64,000 nt of DNA from Cytobacillus oceanisediminis (GTDB lineage: Bacteria; Bacillota; Bacilli; Bacillales; Cytobacillaceae), in the NCBI RefSeq assembly GCF_022811925.1, contig NZ_CP065511.1, forward strand, positions 644,001 to 708,000, in the 5' to 3' direction. The notes under the pieces are model-generated. The model had not been told where the DNA came from, did not search any database, and was given only the letters and a program-made list of their open reading frames with translations. Shown piece after piece: positions 39,555 to 47,716 of the stretch. Position numbers and translations under genes: made by a program. Positions within the stretch are counted from its first letter, which is position 1. Every line of letters starts with the position of its first letter.

Positions 39555-39580
39555 AGTTCAATCAAACGTTTGATTGAACT
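39555..39580. repeat. AAACGTTT palindrome, copy D (26 bp, perfect)
   Basis: Core TCAATCAAACGTTTGATTGA with three more matching pairs outside. It directly abuts the terminator of the manganese catalase gene. Confidence 0.92.
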
Positions 39581-39616
39581 AACAAAACAAGCTGATGCTT
39601 CAGCCTGTTTTGTTAA
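39580..39616 (-). terminator. Terminator of manganese catalase
   Basis: AACAAAACA pairs with TGTTTTGTT with an inner GGCTGAAGC/AGCTT stem, just after the stop on the minus strand. Confidence 0.75.
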
Positions 39617-39624
39617 ATCTATTG

Positions 39625-40446
39625 TTAATCCATCGGCAATGTATTATGAAGGCTTGGAGGTGCAGGCTTGAGCATAGGCTTGTCTCCTTCAGGCTTCGGA
39701 TTGCTTACATATTTGTATTCTCCCTGGCCATCAAGAGCAGGGCCCTGCGCCCATCTGCCTGTGCTGCTTTCTTCGCCTGCTGAAAGGTTGTAGAGTGTGT
39801 AAGAGATATCTGTGCGTTCTTTTTCACGAGGGAAGGTGCTAGGGACAAGCAGGCCTTCTTTTTCTTCAAGCTCTGCAATCGCAGCAGCCCATTGGTTTTG
39901 ATGGTAGGCGTCTCTGGCAATCAGAACTGAAAGCAGATCTTTAATACCCTTATCATCAGTCATTTCATAGAGACGTGCAGCCTGCAGCCGGCCCTGCGAC
40001 TCTGCATTTAAGTTTGAGCGGAAATCTGCTAATAAGTTTCCGCTGGCTGTAATATAAGTACCCATCCAAGGGTTCCCTACACTGTCAGTCGGACGTGCAC
40101 CCAATCCGGAGACGATGGCATGCTGCGGGTTCATTTCGCCCATAATCGATCCTACCACTGGATCCTTTGCTGCTTCTTCCTGCTGATTAACAGGGGCGTC
40201 GTCCATTAGTCTGGCAACCATTGTTGCGAGCATTTCCACATGTCCAATTTCTTCAGTCCCAATATCCAGCAGAAGGTCGCGATACTTTTCATTTCCACGA
40301 GTTGCCCAGCCCTGAAACATGTACTGCATGGCAACCGTCATTTCACCATATTGGCCGCCAATCAATTCCTGAAGCTTTTTGGCAAAAACGGGATCCGGTC
40401 GTTCCGGCTTTGCTTCAAATTGCAATTCTTTTACATGAAAAAACAT
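39625..40446 (-). CDS. Manganese catalase (273 aa)
   Basis: Non-heme di-manganese catalase that disproportionates hydrogen peroxide. The four-helix bundle shows its ligands: QYGEMTVAMQYMFQGW (Glu), GTEEIGHVEMLATMV (Glu, His, Glu), then RLYEMTDDKGIKDLLSVLIARDAYHQNQW (Glu and His). The Pro-rich C-terminal tail (PKPEGDKPMLKPAPPS) is typical of Bacillus members such as YdbD and CotJC. ATG 40446 follows AGGAGGAATTTAG. A weak sigma-B-like promoter is upstream (40493-40518, GTTTCT-N14-GGGCAA). Monocistronic. Confidence 0.94.
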   Translation of the reverse strand: MFFHVKELQFEAKPERPDPVFAKKLQELIGGQYGEMTVAMQYMFQGWATRGNEKYRDLLLDIGTEEIGHVEMLATMVARLMDDAPVNQQEEAAKDPVVGSIMGEMNPQHAIVSGLGARPTDSVGNPWMGTYITASGNLLADFRSNLNAESQGRLQAARLYEMTDDKGIKDLLSVLIARDAYHQNQWAAAIAELEEKEGLLVPSTFPREKERTDISYTLYNLSAGEESSTGRWAQGPALDGQGEYKYVSNPKPEGDKPMLKPAPPSLHNTLPMD

Positions 40447-40492
40447 CTAAATTCCTCCTATGCTATAGTTTTCCAAATATACATTGTTTCTA

Positions 40493-40518
40493 TTGCCCTG
40501 AAAAAAGTATGAAGAAAC
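40493..40518 (-). promoter_or_regulatory. Weak sigma-B-like promoter of manganese catalase
   Basis: On the minus strand GTTTCT, a 14-base spacer and GGGCAA, about 50 bases before the start codon. Two consensus positions deviate. Confidence 0.3.
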
Positions 40519-40563
40519 ATGGCTTTGAGAAATTAGTATATTAATATTACATTTCAAAAAGAA

Positions 40564-40592
40564 AAAAAGACGTGCGAACACACGTCTTTTGA
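40564..40592 (-). terminator. Terminator of the fhu-like operon
   Basis: AAAGACGTG pairs with CACGTCTTT; on the minus strand it is followed by TTTTTTC. It lies just after the fhuG-like stop. Confidence 0.8.
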
Positions 40593-40597
40593 ATCGG

Positions 40598-41605
40598 CTA
40601 CTTTTTTAACAGTAAATACATGAAATATGGAGCACCGATCAGCGCAACCATTATGCCGGCTGGCAGGCCGTCCGGATCTACGAGGTTCCGGCCAAGCGTG
40701 TCGGCGAATAAGAGAAGCCATCCTCCTAAAAGAATAGCGATTGGAATGAAAAGCTGATTCCGCGGTCCAACAAGCGCTTTAGCCATGTGCGGTGCAATTA
40801 AGCCGATAAAGGCGATTCCGCCGGTTACAGACACAGCTGAAGCGGCCAATGCAACGGCTGTAAGGAGAAGGGTGATCCGTTCTTTTTCAATGGATACCCC
40901 TATTCCAATGGCGACAGGCTCGCTTAGGCTTAATAGATTTAAGCGATTTGCTTTATATAAAGTAAATGGAATAAGCAGAAGAAGCCAGGGGAGGAGTGCC
41001 CAGATGAACGGCCAATCCGTTCCCCAGATATTCCCTGATAGCCATTTAGCTATGAAATCGACTTTCTCTCTTTCCGCTGAAGAAATCAGGACAATCATGA
41101 CACCGGAAAGCGCCATGGAAAATCCGACCCCAATCAGCACCATCTTTACAGGCTGAAGCCCCTCGCTTTTTTTATAGGAAAAAGCATAGATGAGGATTGC
41201 AGTAAGTAAAGCGCCGAAAAATGCGCATAAAGGCAGCATGTATATGAATGTGCCAGCTTCAATCGGGAAGAACAGAAAGAATACCGCTATAGCAACCCCG
41301 GCACCGGAGTTTATGCCAATGATGCCTGGATCCGCCAGGTCATTGCGTGTAATCCCTTGTAAAATGGCACCGGATAATGCAAGTGCCATGCCGGCCAAGA
41401 CGGTGATAAATACCCGCGGCAGGCGAATAGAAAATAACACAAATTCTTCTTTAAATGTGCCCTGTCCCATAATAGTCGGGATCAATCGGTCATATGAAAG
41501 GGAGGCATAGCCTAATCCCATTCCAATCACAATGGTAACAATAATAAGTGCTGATAAAACGGCCATTAAAATTCGCTGTTTTTTTACTAACTCTGGCTGA
41601 ATCAT
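40598..41605 (-). CDS. fhuG: FecCD-type siderophore permease, FhuG-like (335 aa)
   Basis: One of two permease subunits of an Fe3+-siderophore ABC importer. About nine to ten helices. Family signatures are RLPRVFITVLAGMALALSGAILQGITRNDLADPGIIGINSGAGVAIA near the N-terminus and GGIAFIGLIAPHMAKALVGP, then LFADTLGRNLVDPDGLPAGIMVALIGAPYFMYLL at the end. It overlaps fhuB by 4 bases (translational coupling) and closes the fhuCD-fhuBG unit. The symbol is by operon layout and the FhuD-like binding protein; the exact siderophore is not proven. Confidence 0.88.
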   Translation of the reverse strand: MIQPELVKKQRILMAVLSALIIVTIVIGMGLGYASLSYDRLIPTIMGQGTFKEEFVLFSIRLPRVFITVLAGMALALSGAILQGITRNDLADPGIIGINSGAGVAIAVFFLFFPIEAGTFIYMLPLCAFFGALLTAILIYAFSYKKSEGLQPVKMVLIGVGFSMALSGVMIVLISSAEREKVDFIAKWLSGNIWGTDWPFIWALLPWLLLLIPFTLYKANRLNLLSLSEPVAIGIGVSIEKERITLLLTAVALAASAVSVTGGIAFIGLIAPHMAKALVGPRNQLFIPIAILLGGWLLLFADTLGRNLVDPDGLPAGIMVALIGAPYFMYLLLKK

Positions 41606-42612
41606 GAGAACGCCTTACCTCCTTTATGAACAATAAACAGGAAGAAAGGAAGCCCCATAACGGCGATAATGGCCGCTGCCGGTGTTTCGTAAGGAGCGTT
41701 GATGGTTCTCCCGAGTGTATCGGCCAGAAGCATAAAAGCAGCTCCTGTGAGTGCGGACATGGGAAGAATAAAACGGTAGTCGGTACCTACAATAGCACGG
41801 ACAATATGAGGCACCATCAGCCCTAGAAAAGCCATATTGCCGACCAGTGCAACCGATGCGCCAGCAAGCAGGGTCACTAAGATGAAAAGGATGGTCTTAA
41901 CCTGAGTTGTATTTTGCCCCAGACCCACAGCTACTTCCTCATTTAGGCTTAAAATAGTCAGCTGCTTGGACAGAAAAAGCGAAACAAGAATACCGATGGA
42001 AATAACCGGGACAATCACTTGCAGCTGGCTCCAGGATGTGCCGATGATTCCGCCTGCAGTCCACATGCTGACTTCTTTTGAAATTTTAAAGTAGATGCCA
42101 ACTCCTTCGGCTATTGCGAAAAGGAAGGCAGAAACCGCGGCTCCGGCCAATACGATCCGAATAGGAGAAAAACCTCCTTTTTTCATGGCGCCTATGCCGA
42201 AAACCAGCCCTGCTCCGACAGCTGCACCGATAAAACAGGCGAACAGAATCCCTATGTAATTAGCTGAGGGAATGAGCACAAGAGTTAATGCAAGTGAGGC
42301 ATTTGCTCCGGCCGTTAATCCGAGCAGGCCTGGATCGGCGAGAGGGTTTCTTGTCATTCCCTGCATAATGGCCCCGGAAATGCTAAGCGCAGCTCCAACG
42401 AAGATCGCAGCAATTTCACGCGGCAGACGGATTTCACGAATAATTGAAATTTTTTCTCCGGAAGCATTGGAAGTAAGCGCCAGCCAAACATCTCTGACCG
42501 TGACATCCGCAGCTCCAAACACACACGCAGCCACAAACATGCCGGAAAAGATAACAAAGCCTGCAGCGAGTTTATAGATAAATGGAATGAAGGGTTGAGC
42601 ATCTTTTGTCAT
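41602..42612 (-). CDS. fhuB: FecCD-type siderophore permease, FhuB-like (336 aa)
   Basis: Partner permease to the 40598-41605 gene, forming the transmembrane heterodimer. Carries EIRLPREIAAIFVGAALSISGAIMQGMTRNPLADPGLLGLTAGANASLA and NMAFLGLMVPHIVRAIVGTD, then LLADTLGRTINAPYETPAAAIIAVMGLPFFLFIV. The ribosome binding site is weak (GAGAG). It is separated from the upstream binding-protein gene by 192 bases holding a dispersed repeat and a hairpin, which may lower permease synthesis relative to the binding protein. Confidence 0.9.
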   Translation of the reverse strand: MTKDAQPFIPFIYKLAAGFVIFSGMFVAACVFGAADVTVRDVWLALTSNASGEKISIIREIRLPREIAAIFVGAALSISGAIMQGMTRNPLADPGLLGLTAGANASLALTLVLIPSANYIGILFACFIGAAVGAGLVFGIGAMKKGGFSPIRIVLAGAAVSAFLFAIAEGVGIYFKISKEVSMWTAGGIIGTSWSQLQVIVPVISIGILVSLFLSKQLTILSLNEEVAVGLGQNTTQVKTILFILVTLLAGASVALVGNMAFLGLMVPHIVRAIVGTDYRFILPMSALTGAAFMLLADTLGRTINAPYETPAAAIIAVMGLPFFLFIVHKGGKAFS

Positions 42613-42659
42613 TGTACTCTCATCTTTCTTTATGGGATCGGAATCAGAACTGCCTTAAA

Positions 42660-42765
42660 CTTCGAAAACTGCCTAGCTCCAGCTGACATGCGGGAGCCTT
42701 CCGCTTCTAAAAGTAACAGAATTTATTCAATTCGTGGGCAAGGCGCTTCCGCATTTCTAAATAGG
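42660..42765 (-). repeat. Dispersed modular element, copy 4
   Basis: In minus orientation it runs from GCGGAAGCGCCTTGCCCACG to GGAGCTAGGCAGTTTTCGAA. The ends match copies 1 and 2; the middle is unrelated. It lies inside the fhu-like operon between the binding-protein and permease genes. Confidence 0.75.
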
Positions 42766-42768
42766 AAA

Positions 42769-42796
42769 GAGGAATTCTTAATTTTAAGAATCCCTC
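42769..42796 (-). terminator. Hairpin after fhuD-like gene (possible attenuator)
   Basis: GAGG and ATTCTT pair with AAGAAT and CCTC, with weak T tract (TTTCCTATTT) on the minus strand. Its position inside the operon suggests partial termination or mRNA stabilisation. Confidence 0.5.
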
Positions 42797-42804
42797 CTGC
42801 GGTA

Positions 42805-43731
42805 TTACTTTCCTAAAAATGATTCTTTAAAGAATTCCAGCTGTGCATCAAGTGTAATTGGATCACTAAAGGAAGCACCATTGCCTTCCATTTCAAAGAC
42901 TCGATCATTTTTTACAGCAGGGATATTTTTGTACGTATCAGTTTCCTGGAACGAATGGTCAGCTTCAGCGTATTTGCTCAATACAATGTAATCTCCGGCA
43001 TACTCTGGAAGGACTTCTGTAGAAATAGCGTAATAGCCATCTTTTAGAGCCATTTCCTTAACTTTTTCAGGCATTTTTAAGTCCATTGCCTGGTACAGGA
43101 TTTCTGTTCCGCGAGCCCAGTTATCGCCAAACACATAAAGCTGTTTATCAAAGATTTCAAATACAGAAACGGTTGCATCTTCTCCAATTTTTGCACGGAT
43201 GTCTTCACCAGCTGTTTCGGCACGCTGTTTGAAGTCGGCCACCCATTTCTTTGCTTCTTCTTCTTTATTAAGAAGCTTGCCGATTTCTTCATGCTGTGAC
43301 AGATAATCTAATTTGCCCCATGTATAAGTTACAGTTGGTGCAATTTCCTTAAGTTTATCGTAGTTTTTTACAGTAGATAATGCAATAATCAAGTCTGGTT
43401 CTAATTCAATTATTTTTTCAAGGTTATCTTCAGATACTTCTTCAGCATCTTTCAATTCTTCTTCAAAACGAGGGTTATTCTTGGACCATGTGTCCACACC
43501 GACGATATTTACGCCTAATTGCATTACATTTCCTGTAAAGCCGGAAAGGAGGACAACTCTCTTAGGATCAGCTGGGACTTCAACCGGTCCAGTTTCAGAT
43601 TCATAAGTAAAGGTGCCTGATTTTTTGTCTTCTTTTGGTTCTGCTTCTTTGGATTCTCCTTGCTCTGTATTGCCGCAGGCGCTAATAAGCAGAAGCAGCA
43701 AGATCGTAAACGGGATCAATAGTTTCTTCAT
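42805..43731 (-). CDS. fhuD: Siderophore-binding lipoprotein, FhuD-like (308 aa)
   Basis: Extracellular receptor of the importer. The lipobox LISAC puts the lipidated Cys at residue 19. The mature protein has the class III binding-protein fold: PKRVVLLSGFTGNVMQLGVNIVGVD, EKIIELEPDLIIAL, then YVFGDNWARGTEILYQAMDLKMP, GDYIVLSKYAE and DPITLDAQLEFFKESFL. Strong resemblance to B. subtilis FhuD in the VFG-x-x-x-xRG and C-terminal segments suggests hydroxamate siderophores as ligands. ATG 43731 follows AAAGGAGAAAATCAAC. It overlaps the 3-prime end of the ATPase gene by 50 bases, so the two are co-translated. Confidence 0.88.
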   Translation of the reverse strand: MKKLLIPFTILLLLLISACGNTEQGESKEAEPKEDKKSGTFTYESETGPVEVPADPKRVVLLSGFTGNVMQLGVNIVGVDTWSKNNPRFEEELKDAEEVSEDNLEKIIELEPDLIIALSTVKNYDKLKEIAPTVTYTWGKLDYLSQHEEIGKLLNKEEEAKKWVADFKQRAETAGEDIRAKIGEDATVSVFEIFDKQLYVFGDNWARGTEILYQAMDLKMPEKVKEMALKDGYYAISTEVLPEYAGDYIVLSKYAEADHSFQETDTYKNIPAVKNDRVFEMEGNGASFSDPITLDAQLEFFKESFLGK

Positions 43732-44527
43732 GTTGATTTTCTCCTTTTAATAAATTATAAGTAATACACATTGGCTTGTTAGTGCGGGGGTCGCGTCCGA
43801 TGACTGCATCAATATTGAACACTTTCCTTAAGACATCCTGTGTAATGACTTCCTCATAGCTTCCTGATTTAACAATTTCACCATCTTTTAATGCAACGAT
43901 ATGGTCAGCAAAACGGGCTGCCTGGTTTAAATCATGAAGGACCATCACAATGGTGCGCTCCTGTTCCTGGTTCAGCTTTTGGAGAAGTTCAAGAACTTCA
44001 AGCTGATGGGCCATATCCAAGTAAGTGGTCGGTTCATCAAGGAAAATGATGTCTGTTTCCTGTGCAAGAGCCATTGCGATCCAGACTCTCTGGCGCTGGC
44101 CGCCGGAAAGGGCGTCAACCGGGCGAAATTTGAAATCCATTGTTCCAGTAACATCAAGAGCCCAATCAATAACTTCATAGTCCTTTTTCGTTAATCTGCC
44201 AAAGCCTTTCTGATAAGGAAAGCGTCCGTATGAGACCAGTTCGCCAACTGTTAAACCGCTTGCACTTTCGGGTGTTTGCGGCAAAATCGCCATTTTCTTA
44301 GCTAGGATCTTTGTATTTTCCTTTGAAATGTTTTCGCCATCCAAAATGACAGTGCCTGATTGATGAGAAATTATTCGTGTAATCGCTTTTAAAAGGGTTG
44401 ATTTTCCGCAGCCATTCGGGCCGATTATGGTAGTGATCTTTTTATCGGGAATCTGGACACTAAGGTCTTTCACAATCAAGCGTTCACTATATCCAATGTT
44501 CAAGCCATCTGTATATAGGCGGACCAT
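43682..44527 (-). CDS. fhuC: Siderophore ABC transporter ATPase, FhuC-like (281 aa)
   Basis: Energising ATPase. Walker A is GPNGCGKST (36-44), the signature LSGGQRQR starts at 140, Walker B with catalytic Glu is DIIFLDEPTT, and the switch His lies in VLHDLNQA. The C-terminal tail (GRDPRTNKPMCITYN) is typical of the FhuC/YusV siderophore group. First gene of the fhuCDBG-like unit, under a perfect Fur box at 44563-44577. It is the only siderophore ATPase in the window, so it may also serve the second permease pair at 47.7-49.8 kb. Confidence 0.93.
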   Translation of the reverse strand: MVRLYTDGLNIGYSERLIVKDLSVQIPDKKITTIIGPNGCGKSTLLKAITRIISHQSGTVILDGENISKENTKILAKKMAILPQTPESASGLTVGELVSYGRFPYQKGFGRLTKKDYEVIDWALDVTGTMDFKFRPVDALSGGQRQRVWIAMALAQETDIIFLDEPTTYLDMAHQLEVLELLQKLNQEQERTIVMVLHDLNQAARFADHIVALKDGEIVKSGSYEEVITQDVLRKVFNIDAVIGRDPRTNKPMCITYNLLKGENQHEETIDPVYDLAASAY

Positions 44528-44562
44528 TATGTAACCTCCGTTTAGTTGAGAATATATTCTAG

Positions 44563-44577
44563 TGATAATGATTATCA
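44563..44577. promoter_or_regulatory. Fur box 1 (fhuC side)
   Basis: TGATAATGATTATCA, an exact 7-1-7 Fur box, 36 bases before the fhuC-like start. Confidence 0.92.
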
Positions 44578-44692
44578 GTATCGGTTCTTTTTTACTATAA
44601 GTCTATCTGATTTTTATGTCAATAGTATTTAAAGGAAAGTATTCAGAAAAAAATTTCATTGTCAAAGGAGAAGAAAGGTCGTATAGTTGAAG

Positions 44693-44707
44693 TGAGAATG
44701 ATAATCA
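44693..44707. promoter_or_regulatory. Fur box 2 (reductase side)
   Basis: TGAGAATGATAATCA, a 7-1-7 box with two deviations, 31 bases before the reductase start. The divergent fhu and reductase genes thus each have a Fur site. Confidence 0.85.
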
Positions 44708-44737
44708 ATAGTAATTGGTTATAGGAGTGAACGGTAA

Positions 44738-45787
44738 ATGAAAAATGCTGAAGTGTTTGATGTGACGGTCATTGGAGGCGGACCTGCGGGTCTTTATTCC
44801 ACTTTCTACAGCGGATTAAGGAAAATGAAAACAAAGCTGATTGAGTTTCAGCCGATGCTGGGTGGTAAAATTCATGTATATCCGGAGAAAATGATCTGGG
44901 ATGTGGGCGGCCTGACTCCGACTCCGGGAGCTAAGCTGATCGAACAGCTGGTGGAGCAGGGACTAACGTTTAATCCAACAGTTGTTCTTAATGAAAAAGT
45001 AGAATCCATTGCCAAAAATGATGATGGTCTATTTGTCTTAAAAGGCTCTTCTGGAGAAGAGCACTATTCAAAAACCGTCATTGTCGCAGTTGGCAGCGGA
45101 ATTCTAAAGCCGCAGAAACTGAAGATAGAAGGGGCAGAGCGTTTTGAAGTTTCCAATCTGAATTATACAGTCAAATCGCTTAAACATTTTAAGGATAAGA
45201 CTGTAATTGTTTCCGGCGGAGGAAACTCTGCAGTAGACTGGGCAAATGAATTGGAGCCAGTTGCCAAGCAGGTATACATTACTTGCAGGAGAGATGCTTT
45301 GACTGGACATGAAGCTCAGGTTTCACAGCTGATGAATAGCTCGGTTATCTGCATTAACCATACGTCCATCACAAAATTAATTGCCGGCGGAAATCACGAG
45401 GAAATTGAACAGGTGGAATTGACCAATAATGAAACGGGCGAAGTTTCTTATCTGCAGATTGATGAAGTAGTAATTAATCATGGATATGAACAGGATACGG
45501 AACTCTTAAAAAATAGCAATCTGAATATTGAAATGCTCGAAGACTTCTATATTGCAGGCAATGCAAACAGCGAAACGTCAGTTGAAGGGCTATATGCTGC
45601 AGGGGATATCCTAAAGCATGACGGCAAACTTCACTTAATTGCCGGGGCATTCCAGGATGCTGCCAATGCAGTAAACAAAGCGAAGCAGTACATTGAACCG
45701 GATGCTGCCGCAGCTGCGATGGTTTCTTCTCATAATGATGTCTTTAAAAAACGGAATCGGGAATTGGTGAAGCAGCTGGTGCACTAG
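44738..45787 (+). CDS. Ferredoxin/flavodoxin-NADP reductase, YcgT type (349 aa)
   Basis: Thioredoxin-reductase-like flavoenzyme of the FNR2 group (B. subtilis YumC/YcgT). FAD site VIGGGPAGLYS near residue 11, NADPH site VSGGGNSAVDWANEL near residue 165, and YAAGDILKHDGKLHLIAGAFQDAANAVN near the end. It lacks the CxxC of thioredoxin reductases, as expected for FNR2. A Fur box at its promoter and the divergent siderophore importer suggest that it supplies electrons for reductive release of iron from imported ferri-siderophores; this role is inference. ATG 44738 follows AGGAGTGAACGGTAA. A 20-bp-period repeat tract starts right after the stop. Confidence 0.9.
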   Translation: MKNAEVFDVTVIGGGPAGLYSTFYSGLRKMKTKLIEFQPMLGGKIHVYPEKMIWDVGGLTPTPGAKLIEQLVEQGLTFNPTVVLNEKVESIAKNDDGLFVLKGSSGEEHYSKTVIVAVGSGILKPQKLKIEGAERFEVSNLNYTVKSLKHFKDKTVIVSGGGNSAVDWANELEPVAKQVYITCRRDALTGHEAQVSQLMNSSVICINHTSITKLIAGGNHEEIEQVELTNNETGEVSYLQIDEVVINHGYEQDTELLKNSNLNIEMLEDFYIAGNANSETSVEGLYAAGDILKHDGKLHLIAGAFQDAANAVNKAKQYIEPDAAAAAMVSSHNDVFKKRNRELVKQLVH

Positions 45788-45795
45788 GGTAAAAT

Positions 45796-45900
45796 GGCTA
45801 AGCGCACATAAATTTTTTTATGCGCACATAAAATTGGGTTATGCGCACAGAAAAAATTTTATCCGCATATAAAACAAGGCTATCCGCACAAAAACTGAAA
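45796..45900. repeat. About 20-bp-period tandem repeat, locus 4
   Basis: Five cores (GCGCAC at 45802, 45822, 45843; CCGCAT at 45863; CCGCAC at 45884) spaced 20, 21, 20 and 21 bases, each preceded by TA or TAT and followed by an A/T-rich stretch. It starts about 10 bases after the reductase stop. Confidence 0.85.
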
Positions 45901-45931
45901 AAACGCCTGGAATTAAGGCGAAATAGCAGCG

Positions 45932-45964
45932 AAAAACCGGCCCACACGATGTGGACCGGTTTTC
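45932..45964. terminator. Terminator between reductase and MFS genes
   Basis: AAAACCGGCCCACA pairs with TGTGGACCGGTTTT (one mismatch). It lies just before the MFS stop codon and can terminate both convergent genes. Confidence 0.8.
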
Positions 45965-47179
45965 TTACGTACTGATCTTTTCTTTTACCTGAACCTCTGT
46001 CCTTATTTGCTTGAATTTAGCAAAGAATGCTGCCGTCATGATCAGCGACAGTATTCCAAAGATCACGACCATTATCTGAAGGCCGACTGCATCCAGCAGG
46101 AATCCTGTCAGAAGCAGGACAATCTGAAAAGTCACACGGTCAAGCATGTTTCGGAAGGAGAAGAATCTTCCGTGAAATTCCTTTGGCACTCTTGTTTGAA
46201 AAATGGTGGCGGCAGTCGGGAAGAAACAGCCGACGGCAAACCCAAAAATGAAGAAAGCCAAGATAGATAGAACAGGCACATCCGCAAAGTACAGAAGCAG
46301 CTGTGATAGGCCGATGATGAAGGAGAAGAAAAACAGGATCGCATAAGGAGAACGTTTTTGGCTGATTCGTTTGACAATAAACGCGCCAAGCATGAAACCG
46401 AGTCCTTCTGCCGTATAGATCAAGCCTTTAATGGATGAGCTGTCCTGAAGCTCACTGATATTAATGACCATTAAGTTAAATCCGCCAAGGAACAGAAGCG
46501 GAACCAAGGTTAGGATCAATGTCATAAACACAATGGGCAGACCTTGAATAATCGGGAATACTTCCTTGAATCCTCCGCTGCCTCTGCTTGAGTTTCTTCC
46601 TGTGCTTTCCTTTGAGAAGGATTCTTCAAAATCCATAAAAAAGGTGATTATAAAGAGAATCAGATAAGCGACAAGCGAAGCGATGTAAAGCATTGATAAT
46701 GGCAAGATAACTAACAAAACGCCAGCTAAAGCAGTACCTAATATTCTCGAAAGGGTGGACACATTCATATGGACTCCATTCAGCTGCAGCAGGTCCTTAT
46801 CTTCCACAACCAGCGGAATGGCAGCCTGCAGAGCTGGAAAATAGAAGGCTGCCGAAATTTGCAGGAATACCAGAAAAATAACCATCCACCAGACTGACCC
46901 GGTTTGTATGGCTATTAACATAAAAACAACGCTCAATGCCCGGGCGAAGCCAGATGCCAGCATGACCGTCTTCTTGCTGATTTGGTCAGTTATTCTTCCT
47001 GCCCATGGTCCAACAGCAATTCCAGCCAGCAATCCGCCTGCCAAAATAAGCGACTTTAGAAAATCTGAAGGAACCTTTTCCTGCATAAATTCGAGATTCC
47101 CTATTATACCGAGCCACAAGCCCAGCCCTGCTATAAACTCCCCAGTTAATAAAATCCATACATTTTTATTTTTCCACAT
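45965..47179 (-). CDS. MFS transporter, DHA3-like; candidate siderophore exporter (404 aa)
   Basis: Twelve-helix MFS protein of the DHA3/EntS-like type: FIAGLGLWLGIIGNLEFM in TM1, GPWAGRITDQISKKTVMLASGFARA at the loop 2-3 motif, AFYFPALQAAIPLVVEDKDLLQLNGVHMNVSTLSRILGTALAGVLL in TM4-5 and FFPTAATIFQTRVPKEFHGRFFSFRNM in the second half. EntS-type carriers export siderophores. The gene is divergent from hmoA across a 140-base gap with one Fur box, inside an iron island with petrobactin biosynthesis genes, so a siderophore-export role is a reasonable inference but unproven. Confidence 0.85.
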   Translation of the reverse strand: MWKNKNVWILLTGEFIAGLGLWLGIIGNLEFMQEKVPSDFLKSLILAGGLLAGIAVGPWAGRITDQISKKTVMLASGFARALSVVFMLIAIQTGSVWWMVIFLVFLQISAAFYFPALQAAIPLVVEDKDLLQLNGVHMNVSTLSRILGTALAGVLLVILPLSMLYIASLVAYLILFIITFFMDFEESFSKESTGRNSSRGSGGFKEVFPIIQGLPIVFMTLILTLVPLLFLGGFNLMVINISELQDSSSIKGLIYTAEGLGFMLGAFIVKRISQKRSPYAILFFFSFIIGLSQLLLYFADVPVLSILAFFIFGFAVGCFFPTAATIFQTRVPKEFHGRFFSFRNMLDRVTFQIVLLLTGFLLDAVGLQIMVVIFGILSLIMTAAFFAKFKQIRTEVQVKEKIST

Positions 47180-47268
47180 AATTGAGCCTCATTTTCTGAT
47201 TAGTTCGATAATCTAAACATACTATAAATTAATAAAATAATGAATCTATTTTTTAAAATAGTTGAAAA

Positions 47269-47283
47269 TGAAAATCGTTATCA
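47269..47283. promoter_or_regulatory. Fur box 3 (hmoA / MFS)
   Basis: TGAAAATCGTTATCA, a 7-1-7 box with few deviations, 38 bases before hmoA and 90 before the divergent MFS gene. Confidence 0.8.
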
Positions 47284-47320
47284 ATTATAATAACAGAAAA
47301 GAAGCAGGGGAGGAACAGGT

Positions 47321-47656
47321 ATGTTTATTCAATTAAAAACGATTACGGTGAAAGAAGGCCATTCCAATAATTTAGTCGAGCGCTTTGCAGGGGAAGGAAT
47401 AATCGAAGAACAGCCTGGATTCATTGATTTGAATGTTTTAAAGAAGAAACAGCGCAGCGGGGATGAAGAAGTGGCAGTCATGATTCGCTGGGAATCGGAA
47501 GAAGCCTGGAAGGTGTGGGAAACAAGTGATGTACATATTGCTGGGCACAAGGCAAACCGCGGCAAACCGAAGCCGGAATATATTATTGATAGCCGTCAGG
47601 ATGTCTATCATTCATTGGGCCGGAAGCAATACCGTGAGCCAGCAGAAATTAAATAA
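47321..47656 (+). CDS. hmoA: Heme-degrading monooxygenase HmoA (111 aa)
   Basis: ABM/IsdG-type dimeric ferredoxin-fold enzyme that opens heme and releases iron. Begins MFIQLKTITVKEGHSNNLVERFAGEGIIEEQPGFIDLNVL, with VAVMIRWESEEAWKVWETSDVHIAGHKANRGKPKPEYII carrying the Trp and His of the active site. Length and C-terminal SRQDVYHS pattern match B. subtilis HmoA (YetG). ATG 47321 follows AGGGGAGGAACAGGT. Fur box upstream, terminator downstream; single gene. Confidence 0.92.
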   Translation: MFIQLKTITVKEGHSNNLVERFAGEGIIEEQPGFIDLNVLKKKQRSGDEEVAVMIRWESEEAWKVWETSDVHIAGHKANRGKPKPEYIIDSRQDVYHSLGRKQYREPAEIK

Positions 47657-47660
47657 TTGC

Positions 47661-47701
47661 AATGCCCATTCATAAAGGGATTTTTGAATGGGCATTTTTT
47701 A
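47661..47701 (+). terminator. Terminator of hmoA
   Basis: ATGCCCATTCA pairs with TGAATGGGCAT, followed by TTTTT. Confidence 0.88.
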
Positions 47702-47716
47702 TGTGATTGATATCTA

